Part shown: positions 28,009-38,536 of the stretch, piece by piece
How the letters are laid out: each line of letters opens with the position of its first letter
Position numbering within the stretch: the first letter of the stretch is position 1
From: Bartonella sp. TP
GTDB taxonomy: Bacteria > Pseudomonadota > Alphaproteobacteria > Rhizobiales > Rhizobiaceae
Direction of reading: 5' to 3'
NCBI RefSeq assembly: GCF_030406085.1
Contig: NZ_CP129002.1
Span: forward strand, 248,001 to 312,000
DNA: 64,000 bases
Position numbers and translations under genes: made by a program
The notes under the pieces: generated by a model
The model's database searches: none
The model's input: only the letters and a program-made list of their open reading frames with translations
Told to the model about the DNA's origin: nothing

Positions 28009-29181
28009 ATGAGTAGTTTACTTACTAACGAAGCCTCCATGACAGCTTTGTTGACTCTTAAAAAGATCAGCGGCGACATGTTAGGCATACAAAAAAAAAT
28101 CTCAACAGGCCTACGTATTTCTTCAGCAGAAGACAACATAGCTTATTGGGGTTTGTCAAACTCTATGCGTAGCGATAGAACGCAATTGAGCACCGTTAAT
28201 GATTCATTGAAAATTGGTCAAGCTAAAATCGGCCAAGCTCAAGCAGTGGTAAAAGCCATTCGCGAAGAAATCAATGGAATTAAAGGTGATGCTGGTACAG
28301 CAATCTCTAATGCAAAAAGCGACAGCAAATTACAAAAATTGCAAGCTAGTGTGAATGCACATTTAAGTAATATTCAAAAAGCTATAGCCAATGCATCGCT
28401 AGATGGAGATAACTTTCTAGAAAACGACGGCAACGGCGCATTTGAAATCGTAGCCTCTTTCCATAGAGAAAATGGTGCCTTCCAAGTTGACAAAATCACT
28501 CTTAACAAAGCAGATTTGCAATTGACAGGACATCTAGCGCCATATAGCGCAGCTGAGCCAACTACTAATTATAGTACTACCCCGCAACTTAAAGATGGTA
28601 AAACGGAAGGCGCTACAGAGGCTGAAGCCCGCGCAAAGGCAGCCAAATCAGCACATGAGACATGGGCAAAAGGTAGAAATGAGTATCTTGAAAAAAATGG
28701 CGTAAAGTTTACTAAGCCGGAGCCAAGCAGTGCTAAAAAAACTGAACATGACGCTTGGGTAAAAGAGCATGATACGTTCTATAACGAGGCTAGCGCTAGT
28801 ATGAGCAGTACTATAACTAGTCAAGGAAAGCTTAAAGATCTATTTGATGCTAAGCTGAATCCGTTTCTTAAAGCGGCTGGTAGCAAATTTGATAGTGGTT
28901 TGATAAACAAGTTTGCTGCTGTAGTGGACAAGGTGGTTGAATCCTTAGATAATGTGGACGCTACTTTAGCTGTAGCAAAAACACAAGTAGACAGCCAAAT
29001 GAATTTTATTAACCTCTTGACTAATAATCTAGACAAGAGCGTTGGTGCTTTGGTAGATGCGGATATGGATGCTGAATCGGCTCGCCTATCTGCTGTACAA
29101 GTGCAACAACAGCTAGCTGTACAAGCGCTATCTATAGCTAACCAATCTACACAACATATCTTGTCTTTATACAAACAATAA
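28009..29181 (+). CDS. fliC: Flagellin, copy 2
   Basis: A second 390-residue flagellin, virtually identical to copy 1. The five base differences fall at 28048, 28097, 28110, 29121 and 29174, all within the first 102 or last 61 bases; I find no difference in the 1010 bases between. The products differ only at residues 30 and 389 (Lys here, Arg in copy 1). It has the same conserved ends, the same variable insert with the 31-residue internal repeat, and its own leader and terminator. Both copies should build the same filament. The pattern points to recent gene conversion over the central part. Confidence 0.95.
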   Translation: MSSLLTNEASMTALLTLKKISGDMLGIQKKISTGLRISSAEDNIAYWGLSNSMRSDRTQLSTVNDSLKIGQAKIGQAQAVVKAIREEINGIKGDAGTAISNAKSDSKLQKLQASVNAHLSNIQKAIANASLDGDNFLENDGNGAFEIVASFHRENGAFQVDKITLNKADLQLTGHLAPYSAAEPTTNYSTTPQLKDGKTEGATEAEARAKAAKSAHETWAKGRNEYLEKNGVKFTKPEPSSAKKTEHDAWVKEHDTFYNEASASMSSTITSQGKLKDLFDAKLNPFLKAAGSKFDSGLINKFAAVVDKVVESLDNVDATLAVAKTQVDSQMNFINLLTNNLDKSVGALVDADMDAESARLSAVQVQQQLAVQALSIANQSTQHILSLYKQ

Positions 29182-29204
29182 GATAAGCTATTTATAAGAG
29201 TTAA

Positions 29205-29231
29205 GGGGAAGGCTGAGCTTTCCCCTTTTTT
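29205..29231 (+). terminator. Rho-independent terminator after flagellin copy 2
   Basis: A nine-base-pair stem, GGGGAAGGC (29205-29213) with GCTTTCCCC (29217-29225), one G-T wobble, a TGA loop and six T residues. It is the diverged twin of the terminator after copy 1, so the duplicated unit extended past both genes. Confidence 0.92.
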
Positions 29232-29243
29232 ATTTACTCCATT

Positions 29244-29561
29244 TTAAATACCAAGCGACCCCATCCTATCCTTTAAAGAAATAGGGTCTGCTAGCAGCTT
29301 AATAGTCTTATAATTTGCTTTTGTACCCGTTAGAATAGTTATTTTGCTTTTTGGTATCTTTAATTGCTTTGCTAAAAAAGCTAACAAGCGTTTATTTGCT
29401 TGCCCCTCATGTTTTACAGCACATATTTGTACAACTAAATAAAATTTACACGCTTGATTTGCAGCGGTAACTTCTTCAATGTCTAATATTTTATCACTAG
29501 CGCTATTTGGCTTAACTTTAACATATAATCTTATGCCATCCTTATCTAGCCTATAATACAT
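29244..29561 (-). CDS. DUF167 (YggU-family) protein
   Basis: 105 residues of the YggU/DUF167 family, small conserved proteins of unknown function. Typical features are RLYVKVKPNSASDKI near the N-terminus and HEGQANKRLLAFLAKQL followed by SKITILTGTKANYKTI. Its ATG overlaps the TAA of the yggT gene by one base (TAATG), so translation is likely coupled. The yggT-DUF167 pair is a common arrangement in proteobacteria. It ends 63 bases from the convergent flagellin copy 2. Confidence 0.9.
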   Translation of the reverse strand: MYYRLDKDGIRLYVKVKPNSASDKILDIEEVTAANQACKFYLVVQICAVKHEGQANKRLLAFLAKQLKIPKSKITILTGTKANYKTIKLLADPISLKDRMGSLGI

Positions 29562-29854
29562 TAATATATTAGCTTTAGACCATATTCATATAACAAGCTT
29601 TTTATAAACCATATAAGCAAATATAAAATAAAAGGAGAAAAATCTACGCTGCCACTAGTAGCTGGCAATAATTTACGAATCTGCACCAAAGCAGGCTCTA
29701 TTATAGTATAAATAAACTGCGCTATATTATGTATAATAGGCGAAGCATTTTGCAACAAACCAAAGCTATACAGCCAAGAAAAAATAATATAGGCTGTTAG
29801 AAAATAACTGTACCAGTCTAATAGGGTTATACATAAATTAAATAAGCTTATCAT
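29561..29854 (-). CDS. YggT-family membrane protein
   Basis: 97 residues with two hydrophobic blocks (about 5-32 and 62-90). The central sequence LVQIRKLLPATSGSVDFSPF is the family hallmark (R-x-LP-x-x-G-x-x-D-x-SP). YggT proteins are inner-membrane proteins of unclear function, sometimes linked to osmotic tolerance or cell division. It overlaps the DUF167 gene by one base and lies 17 bases downstream of rppH on the same strand. Confidence 0.9.
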   Translation of the reverse strand: MISLFNLCITLLDWYSYFLTAYIIFSWLYSFGLLQNASPIIHNIAQFIYTIIEPALVQIRKLLPATSGSVDFSPFILYLLIWFIKSLLYEYGLKLIY

Positions 29855-29871
29855 GCATTTTTCCTAGCAAA

Positions 29872-30387
29872 TTATTGTTGTTCTATGGCGTATTTTTTAA
29901 AAGCCGCTGCTATAGTTTTATAAATATCTTTTTTAAATGCTACAATTTCTTCTATAGCTGTATCTAAGCTGGTCCATTTCCATTTATTAAACTCTTTTGT
30001 ATGACCATCCGGAGGCGGATCGATAGCAATTTCTGTTTCTTTGCCTAAAAACAAAAAAGCAAACCAATATTGTTTTTGTCCACGAAAATGCTGCGCTAAT
30101 TTAGAATTTGTCATACCTTCTGGAAAGTCATAATATAAAGCCGCCTCATATTGTGCTAAAAACCTTATGGTTTTCATACCCGTTTCTTCATATAATTCAC
30201 GCTTAGCAGCCGCCAATAAATCTTCGCCATTCTCTACCCCGCCTTGAGGAAACTGCCAACCAAGATTTCGAATGCAAGGCTGGCCAGCAGCAATCCCAAG
30301 CGCCTGGCGCTGCCCTAGCCATATTTGACCATGCGCATTAAAAACCACCATGCCAACGCTTAGGCGATATGGCAAATCTGTACTCAC
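29872..30387 (-). CDS. rppH: RNA pyrophosphohydrolase RppH (Nudix; IalA in Bartonella)
   Basis: Removes pyrophosphate from the 5' end of mRNAs to start their decay, and can hydrolyse dinucleoside polyphosphates. The 171 residues carry the Nudix box at about 49-71 (GGVENGEDLLAAAKRELYEE then TG), preceded by NLGWQFPQ. In Bartonella the same gene is called ialA because it was linked to red cell invasion. The start is GTG at 30387, overlapping the ctpA stop by four bases (GTGA). Its place directly after ctpA is typical of Rhizobiales. Confidence 0.93.
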   Translation of the reverse strand: MSTDLPYRLSVGMVVFNAHGQIWLGQRQALGIAAGQPCIRNLGWQFPQGGVENGEDLLAAAKRELYEETGMKTIRFLAQYEAALYYDFPEGMTNSKLAQHFRGQKQYWFAFLFLGKETEIAIDPPPDGHTKEFNKWKWTSLDTAIEEIVAFKKDIYKTIAAAFKKYAIEQQ

Positions 30388-31676
30388 TTTTGGTCTCCGC
30401 TTTTAGCAACTATCAAACTCTGTTCTCGTAGCAATTTATAAGCAGCTTTTAATTGCAAATCTTCTTCTGGTTTTTCAGGAACATAAACAGAAGATCCGGA
30501 GCCTTTATCATTCTCTAAGGTACCTTTAATATGGCCACTGAGCTCTGACTCCCCTATGGTCACTTTGAGCCCCTTATATTTTGCCGGAACAGGTTCAACA
30601 ACTTCAATATCTGGATCAATGCCATGGCCTTGAATCGAACGCCCGCTAGGTGTGTAGTACAGTGCCGTAGTTAAGCGCAGGCCCCCACCTTGTGGTAATG
30701 GAATTATAGTCTGTACAGAGCCTTTACCAAAAGAACGAGTACCTAAAATTTTTGCCCTTTTATTATCCTGCAATGCCCCAGCTACAATTTCTGCAGCACT
30801 TGCAGTACCACCATTTATCAAAACCACTAAAGGTTTACCATCAGTTAAATCACCTTTTTTTGCGTTAAAGCGCATCTGCGTACGCTGTTCTCGGCCACGT
30901 GTAGAAACTATTTCGCCAACTTCTAAGAAACCATCTGCGACTCTAACCGCCTGGTCTAATAAACCACCAGGATTTAATCTAAGATCCAACACATAGCCTT
31001 TAAGCTTAGTAGTTGGTATGGTTTTTTTGATTTTAGCTATCGCGCTAGATAAATCTCCATAAGTATGCCCTGTAAACTGCAATAATCTTATATATCCTAT
31101 ATCATCTGCTATTTCATAATGCAGATCATCTATTTTAATAACAGCGCGCTTTATCTCAAATTCCATAGGCTTCGCTACAGCCTTACGAATTATTGTAAGC
31201 TTTACGGCAGAATCTACTTTTCCGCGCATTTTTGCTACACTGTCCTTAAGCGGCAGCCCTAAAACCTCTTTGCCATCTATCTTAGAAATTAAATCACCAG
31301 CCAAGATCCCCGCCTTCGCCGCGGGCGTGCCTACCATGGGCGAAACCACCTTGACCAATCCATGATCTAACGTTACCTCTATGCCCAATCCTGCAAATTC
31401 TCCATTGGTCATATTTTTCATTTCTTTGGCTTCTTGCGCGTCCATATAAGAAGAATGAGGGTCAAGAGCTAACAACATACCATTTATGGCACTTTCTACC
31501 ATCTTTTTATCATTTGGCTCAAAAACATATTCCTGTTTAACCCGTTCAAATACATCTCCAAAAACACTCAGCTCTTTATAGGTTTCGCTATTATCAGCAA
31601 AACAATGTTGTATAGAAATTAGGAAGATAATGCCTAATAAAAACCCTATAAATAAATTCATAGCTCTTCGTAACAT
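30384..31676 (-). CDS. ctpA: Carboxy-terminal processing protease CtpA (S41)
   Basis: A periplasmic or membrane-bound serine protease that trims or degrades envelope proteins. After an N-terminal signal/anchor there is a PDZ domain (about residues 80-165, with GLGIEVTLDHGLVKVVSP and AGILAGDLISKIDG) and the S41 catalytic core with the nucleophilic Ser in NGGTASAAEIVAGAL and the Lys in GTRSFGKGSVQT. I place the start at the ATG at 31676, which has AAGGAAG seven bases upstream and gives a clean signal sequence; an ATG nine codons earlier overlaps the upstream stop (TAATG). It lies between the envC-like gene and rppH. Confidence 0.93.
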   Translation of the reverse strand: MLRRAMNLFIGFLLGIIFLISIQHCFADNSETYKELSVFGDVFERVKQEYVFEPNDKKMVESAINGMLLALDPHSSYMDAQEAKEMKNMTNGEFAGLGIEVTLDHGLVKVVSPMVGTPAAKAGILAGDLISKIDGKEVLGLPLKDSVAKMRGKVDSAVKLTIIRKAVAKPMEFEIKRAVIKIDDLHYEIADDIGYIRLLQFTGHTYGDLSSAIAKIKKTIPTTKLKGYVLDLRLNPGGLLDQAVRVADGFLEVGEIVSTRGREQRTQMRFNAKKGDLTDGKPLVVLINGGTASAAEIVAGALQDNKRAKILGTRSFGKGSVQTIIPLPQGGGLRLTTALYYTPSGRSIQGHGIDPDIEVVEPVPAKYKGLKVTIGESELSGHIKGTLENDKGSGSSVYVPEKPEEDLQLKAAYKLLREQSLIVAKSGDQK

Positions 31677-31702
31677 AATGGCTTCCTTTTTCTTAATAGT
31701 CA

Positions 31703-32848
31703 TTATCTAGCCCACCATTCAGCTGAGTTTATAACTTGCTTACCGCGACGAAATTCTATGCGCAGTTCACCATTTGTATCCATACGGCCTAGAGTAGATT
31801 TTTTATTTATAAACATGCCAGCCTTAACATAAATCTCTTTTAAGCCAGAAATTATCAGATAATAATTATCGCCTACATCTAGTATTACCATATTGCCATA
31901 GGAGCGAAAACTGCCAGCATAGAGAGTCACCGCATCTGCCGGAGTAACAACCACACCGCCAAGTTTAACTTTTATGTGCTGCCCTAGCCCACGAATTTCT
32001 GGCTCCATTTCACCTTTTATCGGCAATTCTAGTTTACCTTTTAATTTTTCAAATGCAATAGATTTACGCAGCTTTTCTTCTGCTAGATGCAATTGTGATG
32101 TTTGACTTTGCTCAATACGAGTTGCCTGTATATTGGCTAAAAAATCTTGTAGATTGTGAGCTTTCTGCGCTAGCTCAATTTTATTCTGCAAATTTTGTGC
32201 TAACTCAGTTTTAGCCTCATTTTCACTACGTGCTTTTTCTGCTATCAATAATTGCATTTTTTTCTGTGTTGCAGCTTGCTCTTCCAGGTCACGCACAAAA
32301 TTTTTCTTTTGCTCAGCTACAGCTTTTATATTATTCGTCAGCTTATGCAATTCTTGTTGCACCTCTACCGCTTGATTTTGCAGCTTAGGCAGCATAAAAC
32401 TCAGTAAATCGGCACCGCGCACCATATTTTGCATGTCTGCGGGCTGTACTATCAGTGCAGGCGGAGGGTCTAGCCCTATAGTAGTTAAAGCAGAAATAAC
32501 AACACCAAAATTTTTGCTAACTTTATTTAAAGCTCGCTGTGATTCTTGCTGAAGAAACATATAATTTTTAAGTTTTTGCTCATCTAAAACCAAGTTATTT
32601 TTCAATTGCTGCATTTTCTCACTGCTTTGCGTCAGGGCTTTATTCAAACTCGTTTGATTCTGATGCAAAGCTGCAACTTCCTGCGTTAGCTTATTAATTT
32701 TATCTTCGGATAAATGGATATTATTATTTATGTCCTGTAATGCTTTATCAACAAGCCTTTGCGCTTCACCTATCTCATTAGCAAAAGATACCGTTGTGCA
32801 AAATAATATACTCAACAAGCCAACCAGATAACAACAAGATAATTTCAT
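31703..32848 (-). CDS. EnvC-like murein hydrolase activator (degenerate LytM)
   Basis: 381 residues: a signal peptide (about 1-23), a long coiled coil rich in Gln, Leu and Lys (about 25-260), and a C-terminal LytM/M23-like domain (about 275-381). The zinc-binding His residues of active M23 peptidases are not visible; for example GQHIKVKLGGVVV replaces the usual HxGxD. This is typical of EnvC, which activates amidases for daughter cell separation instead of cutting the wall itself. It is transcribed between rlmH and ctpA, nine bases after rlmH, with its stop touching the upstream ctpA start candidate. Confidence 0.85.
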   Translation of the reverse strand: MKLSCCYLVGLLSILFCTTVSFANEIGEAQRLVDKALQDINNNIHLSEDKINKLTQEVAALHQNQTSLNKALTQSSEKMQQLKNNLVLDEQKLKNYMFLQQESQRALNKVSKNFGVVISALTTIGLDPPPALIVQPADMQNMVRGADLLSFMLPKLQNQAVEVQQELHKLTNNIKAVAEQKKNFVRDLEEQAATQKKMQLLIAEKARSENEAKTELAQNLQNKIELAQKAHNLQDFLANIQATRIEQSQTSQLHLAEEKLRKSIAFEKLKGKLELPIKGEMEPEIRGLGQHIKVKLGGVVVTPADAVTLYAGSFRSYGNMVILDVGDNYYLIISGLKEIYVKAGMFINKKSTLGRMDTNGELRIEFRRGKQVINSAEWWAR

Positions 32849-32857
32849 TCCATAAAC

Positions 32858-33337
32858 CTATCTGTGATATGGATGGCTTAGCATTATCGTCATAGCACGA
32901 TAAAGTTGCTCGGCTAACAAAATGCGTGCTAGTTGATGCGGCCAGGTCATAGCGCCAAAGCTTATTGTTAAATTTGCTCTTTGTTTAATCTCATCACAAA
33001 ATCCGTCTGCCCCCCCTATCGCTACTACAATATCGCCTAGCCCTTGTTCTATCACAGATCTTAACTTACTAACAAACGCAATAGAGCTCAGATTTTCTCC
33101 TTTTTCATCACATAAAATCAAATAACCATTTTTAGGCATGAGATCTAAAAGCTTTTTACCTTCTTGGTTTTTTCTTAAGCTCGCAGTGCTGGCACGGCTT
33201 TCCAAAATTTCGTAATTACTGATATGCTGTATGCCCAACGATTTAGCGCAAGCACTTACTCGCTCAAAATATTGCGTATAAATTTGGCTAATGGCATTTT
33301 TCTTAAGCTTGCCTACAGCAAATAATATGATACGCAA
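32858..33337 (-). CDS. rlmH: 23S rRNA pseudouridine-1915 N3-methyltransferase RlmH
   Basis: Methylates pseudouridine 1915 in helix 69 of 23S rRNA. The 159 residues form a SPOUT methyltransferase with the SAM-binding IGGADGFC at 107-114 and the invariant C-terminus HPYHR. The start is TTG at 33337, giving the family N-terminus MRIILFAVGKLK; AAAGGA lies eight bases upstream. It follows rsfS by five bases in a block of ribosome-maturation genes. Confidence 0.93.
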   Translation of the reverse strand: MRIILFAVGKLKKNAISQIYTQYFERVSACAKSLGIQHISNYEILESRASTASLRKNQEGKKLLDLMPKNGYLILCDEKGENLSSIAFVSKLRSVIEQGLGDIVVAIGGADGFCDEIKQRANLTISFGAMTWPHQLARILLAEQLYRAMTIMLSHPYHR

Positions 33338-33342
33338 ACGTT

Positions 33343-33702
33343 TTATCCTTTATTCAGCTCATCTTCTATATGCACTATTTTAGGAGTGATTTCACTCCAT
33401 AAACTATCTAAATCATAAAACTCACGTGCCTCAGCGCAAAAAAGATGTATCAAGTAATCACCGATGTCTATTAACACCCACTCACCAGAATCTGCGCCTT
33501 CAATCTGAATATTTTTTACACCTAGCTCTTTAACATATTTCAACAAATAATCACTTAAAGCAAGGACATGGCGAGACGAATTACCGCTAGCAATTATCAT
33601 AGCATCCGCCAAGCTGCTTTTATTAAACAAATCAAAAGAAACTATATCAACAGCCTTATGCTCGCTTAATAATTTTAAAAGTTTATCTTTATTTATAGTC
33701 AT
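33343..33702 (-). CDS. rsfS: Ribosome silencing factor RsfS
   Basis: Binds L14 of the 50S subunit and blocks subunit joining when nutrients are short. The 119 residues contain the typical DIVSFDLFNKSSLADAMIIA segment and the C-terminal half IEGADSGEWVLIDIGDYLIH. It lies four bases downstream of nadD and five bases upstream of rlmH, the conserved nadD-rsfS-rlmH order. Confidence 0.93.
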   Translation of the reverse strand: MTINKDKLLKLLSEHKAVDIVSFDLFNKSSLADAMIIASGNSSRHVLALSDYLLKYVKELGVKNIQIEGADSGEWVLIDIGDYLIHLFCAEAREFYDLDSLWSEITPKIVHIEDELNKG

Positions 33703-33706
33703 AATT

Positions 33707-34318
33707 TTATCTCATACGTAAGTTAGTCGAAGATTGATTTGATAATTCACCACGCAAGTAACACCAAGCAGGAGGAAGCTTAAAGGCAAGTTGCTCTGCA
33801 TCTTGTTCAGCAATTCGCGCTTTCTTATAATATTTTGCAAAAACAGAATTTAACTCAACTCCCAGCGCAGTGGGACGCCAGACAACGGCAATAGGCAGCA
33901 TAGCCGCCAAATCTTGCCAGCGATACCATAGATGAAAATTGGCTAAACTATCGCCGCCAATTATCCAGACAAAATTAACGCCATGTAAACTCTCTTGGGT
34001 GGATAAATAACGCAAAGTTTCAAACGAGTTTTTTGAAGCAAGAGCTGCTTCAAACGCAGTTATATCTATACACTCAAAACTCTTAAGTAATAAGGCGCTA
34101 GCTGCCACACGATGTTTTATAGATGGAAGGTGAACGTTAGCTTTAAGCGGATTACCAGGCGTTACCATCCACCATAATCTATCTAAACCCAAACAACGCA
34201 GCGCGGTGTTAGCAACCAATACATGCCCTTCATGCGGTGGATTAAAAGTACCGCCAAACAAACCAATTTTTTGCCCAGCTTTAACCTGCGGTAGCATATC
34301 TAAAGAAATATAAGCCAT
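33707..34318 (-). CDS. nadD: Nicotinate-nucleotide adenylyltransferase
   Basis: Adenylates nicotinate mononucleotide to deamido-NAD in NAD synthesis. The 203 residues open with the nucleotidyltransferase motif GLFGGTFNPPHEGH (19-32), and WIIGGDSLANFHLWYRW follows mid-protein. The second conserved motif near the C-terminus (normally ISSTxIR) reads NQSSTNLRMR. The ATG immediately follows the obgE stop (TGAATG) with no bases between. In many Rhizobiales proB and proA lie between obgE and nadD; they are absent here. Confidence 0.92.
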   Translation of the reverse strand: MAYISLDMLPQVKAGQKIGLFGGTFNPPHEGHVLVANTALRCLGLDRLWWMVTPGNPLKANVHLPSIKHRVAASALLLKSFECIDITAFEAALASKNSFETLRYLSTQESLHGVNFVWIIGGDSLANFHLWYRWQDLAAMLPIAVVWRPTALGVELNSVFAKYYKKARIAEQDAEQLAFKLPPAWCYLRGELSNQSSTNLRMR

Positions 34319-36083
<1,765 letters not shown>

Positions 36084-36087
<4 letters not shown>

Positions 36088-37052
36088 GAATCTTGCCCAG
36101 TTATAAATTGCGCCAAAATACCATCCCTCACACCACGGTCAGCAACAACTACCGTTTCTGAAGGCCAAAACTCAATAATACAAGATAAAATAGCGCAACC
36201 AGCCAAAAGCAGCTCCGCACGCTGGCGGCCAGAATATAAGCTAAGGCGTGTTTCCTGATTACTGCGGTTAAGAATCTCGGTAATTAACTGCTCTACTCGA
36301 CTTCGCTTTAGGCGCAAACCATCTATTTTGGCTTTATCATATTTTTCTAATCCCAAATGTAAACCAGCAAGCGTCGTAGCTGTACCAGACATTCCCAATA
36401 AATAATATGGTTCATTTAAAGCTGCTAAAGGACGATTCTTTACAATATTTTTTAATGCTAATCGTACTTCTTGTTGCATTAATAAAAATTTTTGCTCGAT
36501 ACTGTCAATTAAACTAAATTTTTCGGCTAAATTTACTACGCCAAAAGAAAGCGATAACCAGTCTACGATAAACTCAGGTTTTAAACGATTATCAACTAAA
36601 GAAATTTGAGATGACCCACCGCCTATGTCAAAAACTATAGCAGGCTGAGCTGTTCTTTTAATCAGGCTAGCACAGGCAAAAGCCGCCAAACTCGCTTCAG
36701 TCTGGTTATCTATTATCTCTAATGTTATACCAGTTTTTTCATAAACTTGCGCTATAAAAAAATCCCTATTTACAGCTAATCGACAAGCTTGAGTTGCTAC
36801 ATATCGCTGTTTTGCTATATTATATTTAGCTATTTTCCTTTGGCACAGGGCCAGGGCCACAATAGCTCTTTCCATAGCTTGATCGCTTAAATAACCACTA
36901 GCTGTTAGGCCCCGCCCCAATAGGACATGACGTGAAAAACGCTCAATTACTTTAAATCTACGCTTTTCTTCATATGCTTTAGCTATAGACAAACGACAAT
37001 TATGAGTTCCTAAATCTAAAGCAGCATATATTTTGGGGCGAACAACAGACAT
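36084..37052 (-). CDS. Ppx/GppA exopolyphosphatase family protein
   Basis: 322 residues in the ASKHA fold. The N-terminal phosphate-1 motif is [14 protein letters not shown], and the second is [14 protein letters not shown] near residue 140. Family members hydrolyse polyphosphate or convert pppGpp to ppGpp; the short form without the extra C-terminal HD domain, placed next to rlmE, is the usual Rhizobiales arrangement, and which activity it has cannot be told from sequence. The start is ATG at 37052. It is the first gene of the minus-strand run gppA-rlmE-obgE-nadD-rsfS-rlmH. Confidence 0.9.
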
Positions 37053-37222
37053 TTTTACAAAGACCTAACGATATTTTAACCCATATTAACCTTTATACGC
37101 AAATATTGCTACTGTTTAGGCACATAAATTTTATTATTAACTTATGACAACTATTTTACCCCTTGCCAATTTTTATAATTTACCAATTTAAAACATTATA
37201 ATTTACAAAAAAGGAACAGCAA

Positions 37223-37522
37223 ATGGAATGGTTAGTCCCTATCATAACACAAATAATTTCAGGAGTTGCTGGCGGTAATATCGCTGGCGTCAAAAACAGT
37301 TTAAGTCTTGGCCGTACAGGCAATTCAATAGCAGGCGGCATAGGTGGCTTATTACTTGGCCAACTCAGTGCCTATATTGCCAGCACCCATGGAAATGAAG
37401 TAACTGGGCATTTACTAGCACAAATCTTGGGTAGCGGTCTTGGCGGTGTAGCACTTACCGCTATTACAGCCTTAGTAAGAAACATGATTAACAATAATAA
37501 TAATATAAATAATAAACTATAA
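37223..37522 (+). CDS. Small glycine-rich hydrophobic protein of unknown function
   Basis: 99 residues I do not recognise. It has two or three hydrophobic segments rich in Gly and Ala (about 3-25, 37-55 and 63-87), and an Asn-rich tail encoded by AAT/AAC repeats. The Gly-rich segments resemble small glycine-zipper membrane proteins, but I see no family motif. It has a good AAGGA ribosome-binding site seven bases before the ATG and a possible terminator after it, so it looks like a real single-gene unit. It lies between gppA (divergent) and fliQ (convergent). Confidence 0.65.
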   Translation: MEWLVPIITQIISGVAGGNIAGVKNSLSLGRTGNSIAGGIGGLLLGQLSAYIASTHGNEVTGHLLAQILGSGLGGVALTAITALVRNMINNNNNINNKL

Positions 37523-37532
37523 GCACTATTAA

Positions 37533-37558
37533 GGGGAGGTTATAAAACCATCCCCTTT
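37533..37558 (+). terminator. Possible terminator between the small membrane protein gene and fliQ
   Basis: GGGGAGGTT (37533-37541) pairs with AACCATCCCC (37546-37555) with one bulged base and a four-base loop, followed by only three T residues. It lies 11 bases after the plus-strand stop and 11 bases beyond the fliQ stop, so it might work in both directions, though neither side has a long T run. Confidence 0.55.
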
Positions 37559-37568
37559 AACAAAAAAA

Positions 37569-37835
37569 TCAAAAGCCAGTTTCAATACGACTATAAACTA
37601 GCTGTGTATAAGCTGATATTTGGCCGCCTATAAATGATGCAGTAAAAGCTAGAGAAATTAATACCACTAATATTTTGGGGATAAAAGTCAAAGTTGCTTC
37701 TTGAATTTGTGTCAAGGCTTGAAAAAGGCCAATTAAGATACCAACAACCATAGCTGCAGCCACAGCTGGGCCACAGGCAACTATAACTGTCCAAATTGCT
37801 TTAGTTACCATCTCTATTGCATCTGCTTGATTCAT
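37569..37835 (-). CDS. fliQ: Flagellar export protein FliQ
   Basis: A component of the flagellar type III export gate in the inner membrane. The 88 residues have two transmembrane segments (about 15-40 and 52-76) and the family core VVGILIGLFQALTQIQEATL followed by FIPKILVV. It is the last flagellar gene in the minus-strand run at this end; flhA and fliR, which usually follow in rhizobia, are not next to it here, as the next gene on that side is unrelated and on the other strand. flgD lies 104 bases upstream. Confidence 0.95.
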   Translation of the reverse strand: MNQADAIEMVTKAIWTVIVACGPAVAAAMVVGILIGLFQALTQIQEATLTFIPKILVVLISLAFTASFIGGQISAYTQLVYSRIETGF

Positions 37836-37939
37836 CTAAGTAGCCTCTATCTAAAGAAAATAATATAGGGCAAAGACTGCAAAAATACAAGCATCAACAA
37901 AAAAAGAGAATAAAGCTAACAAAATAAATGGCTAATAAT

Positions 37940-38458
37940 TTAACCAACTAATTTATGCGTGGGATCTGCTAGAGTTTTTTTCTCGGTGGTTCCGTGCTTA
38001 GCTACAGGATCTGAAATAGTTACACCAGGCCCCAAAAGAACCGATGAACCGTTATCTAAAACTGCTATTAAACCGTCAAGACAAATCTTTATAGACTTAA
38101 TATTACCTTCAATTTTAACCTTAGCATCATCTGTCGTTTCCACATGCTTACCGATATAAGAAGCTGCTTGAGCAGTGAAAGAGTTAGCATATAAATTGCC
38201 TAAGGTTGTATTCAAAGCATCTAATTTTTTATTAGTTTGTGTCGACTCCTCTAAAGCAGAAAAACTTGCAAGCTGCGAAATATATTTCGTAGGATCTGAA
38301 GGTTGAGTCGGGTCCTGATTTTTCATTTGTGCTATAAGAAGCTTTAAAAAAGTATTATAGTCCGCAGTAGGCTTTGGTCCAGCAACTGCAGGGGACCGTA
38401 CAGCGCTATTTTCAGCAGCAACAGGATTTGAATAGGCAGCTAAATTATCAACTATCAT
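37940..38458 (-). CDS. flgD: Flagellar hook assembly protein FlgD
   Basis: The scaffolding cap that guides hook polymerisation and is later discarded. From the ATG at 38458 it has 172 residues. The conserved N-terminal region reads DYNTFLKLLIAQMKNQDPTQ then PSDPTKYISQLASFSALEES, which is diagnostic. An in-frame TTG 13 codons upstream exists but adds residues outside the family pattern. It lies in the flgL-flaF-flbT-flgD-fliQ order typical of rhizobia, 78 bases after flbT. Confidence 0.93.
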   Translation of the reverse strand: MIVDNLAAYSNPVAAENSAVRSPAVAGPKPTADYNTFLKLLIAQMKNQDPTQPSDPTKYISQLASFSALEESTQTNKKLDALNTTLGNLYANSFTAQAASYIGKHVETTDDAKVKIEGNIKSIKICLDGLIAVLDNGSSVLLGPGVTISDPVAKHGTTEKKTLADPTHKLVG

Positions 38459-38536
38459 CTCGGTACTTTCTCTGTAGATATCATAGACGCATGCCAAACT
38501 AACAAACGAAGCTTACCCGAAGATATCCAAAATAGG

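Noticed and set aside
25153-29181. The flagellin duplication as a mobile element
   Set aside because: There is no transposase, terminal inverted repeat or target-site duplication; simple tandem duplication explains the structure.
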